Origin: Methanomethylophilus sp963631655
GTDB lineage: Archaea; Thermoplasmatota; Thermoplasmata; Methanomassiliicoccales; Methanomethylophilaceae
DNA: 5,495 bases
Assembly (NCBI GenBank): GCA_963631655.1
Contig: CAVGRR010000091.1
Location: 1 to 5,495, forward strand
Direction: 5' to 3'
The translations under genes were made by a program, and so were the position numbers. Every line of letters starts with the position of its first letter. Position 1 is the first letter of the stretch. Below are positions 5,432 to 5,495 of the stretch, one piece after another. A model generated the notes under the pieces. It did not search any database, was not told the origin of the DNA, and saw only the letters and a program-made list of their open reading frames with translations.

Positions 5432-5442
5432 GTTCTTTTTGG
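5421..5442 (-). promoter_or_regulatory. Weak archaeal-type BRE/TATA candidate
   Basis: On the minus strand CCAAAAAGAACG is followed by GTATTTTCCG, with the AT-rich centre about 28-29 bases before the ATG. If the host is an archaeon this spacing would place transcription start at or next to the start codon, giving a leaderless or near-leaderless mRNA. The match to a TATA consensus is poor and no bacterial -35/-10 pair stands out. Confidence 0.2.
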
Positions 5443-5495
5443 CTCTCTACGAATTTGGGTAGATGAGGTAAGGAAAACCCTGCCTTCCGAGATCA

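Larger units (their letters stand above)
5398..5495. other. Upstream non-coding stretch at window edge
   Basis: Apart from the weak regulatory candidates listed within it, I see nothing here: no tRNA, no terminator hairpin with a T-run, and no start of another gene. The frame of the large gene has no stop in these 98 bases, so the exact 5' boundary rests on the signal peptide. Confidence 0.5.

Noticed and set aside
5443..5495. Possible start of a divergent plus-strand gene at the right edge
   Set aside because: The only ATG seen here (in AGATGAGGTAAGG) meets a TAA after one codon, and too few bases remain to support any gene.

Overview
The window is almost entirely one very large protein-coding gene on the minus strand. 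Its reading frame is open from an ATG at 5397 down to base 1, exactly 1799 codons with no stop, and it runs off the left edge, so the C-terminus is not visible. No other gene is supported. The other open frames on both strands are shadows of this repetitive gene.

The product is a secreted or surface-exposed BspA-like protein (LRR_5-type leucine-rich repeats) joined to InlB B-repeat/Flg_new-like beta modules. In protein order it has: a signal peptide (residues 1-27); a GTCGDD...LTISGTG entry module (33-78); a short LRR array (79-320); a linker with FKFIDGS and CYWPDY motifs (354-408); two GW-containing beta modules (413-545); a second entry module (556-603); a much longer LRR array (604-1418); a second copy of the linker (1453-1508); and at least four complete beta modules plus the start of a fifth at the window edge. 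The gene therefore holds two copies of one multi-domain cassette, the second enlarged by further internal duplication.

The LRR arrays are interrupted five times by a recurring non-LRR insert (TNIEKVTFTKGTG ... TPWYLS ... KEIVLSDGITSIG). Two adjacent inserts share a perfect 57-bp DNA repeat, and two C-terminal beta modules share perfect 38- and 41-bp blocks at 204-bp spacing. Both indicate recent in-frame expansion or gene conversion.

Upstream of the start (5398-5495) lie a weak, closely spaced Shine-Dalgarno-like AGAGG, a 6-bp inverted repeat with a 5-nt spacer, and a poor TATA-like element that would fit archaeal spacing. No partner gene is visible.

The host is uncertain. This architecture is common in gut and oral anaerobes (Bacillota, Bacteroidota, Treponema) and also occurs in host-associated methanogenic archaea of the Methanomassiliicoccales. 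Frequent ATA, AGA and AGG codons, many N-x-S/T sequons and the lack of an obvious bacterial -35/-10 promoter lean weakly toward the archaeal option. This is inference only. The likely role is surface adhesion or protein-protein interaction; there is no sign of an enzymatic domain.
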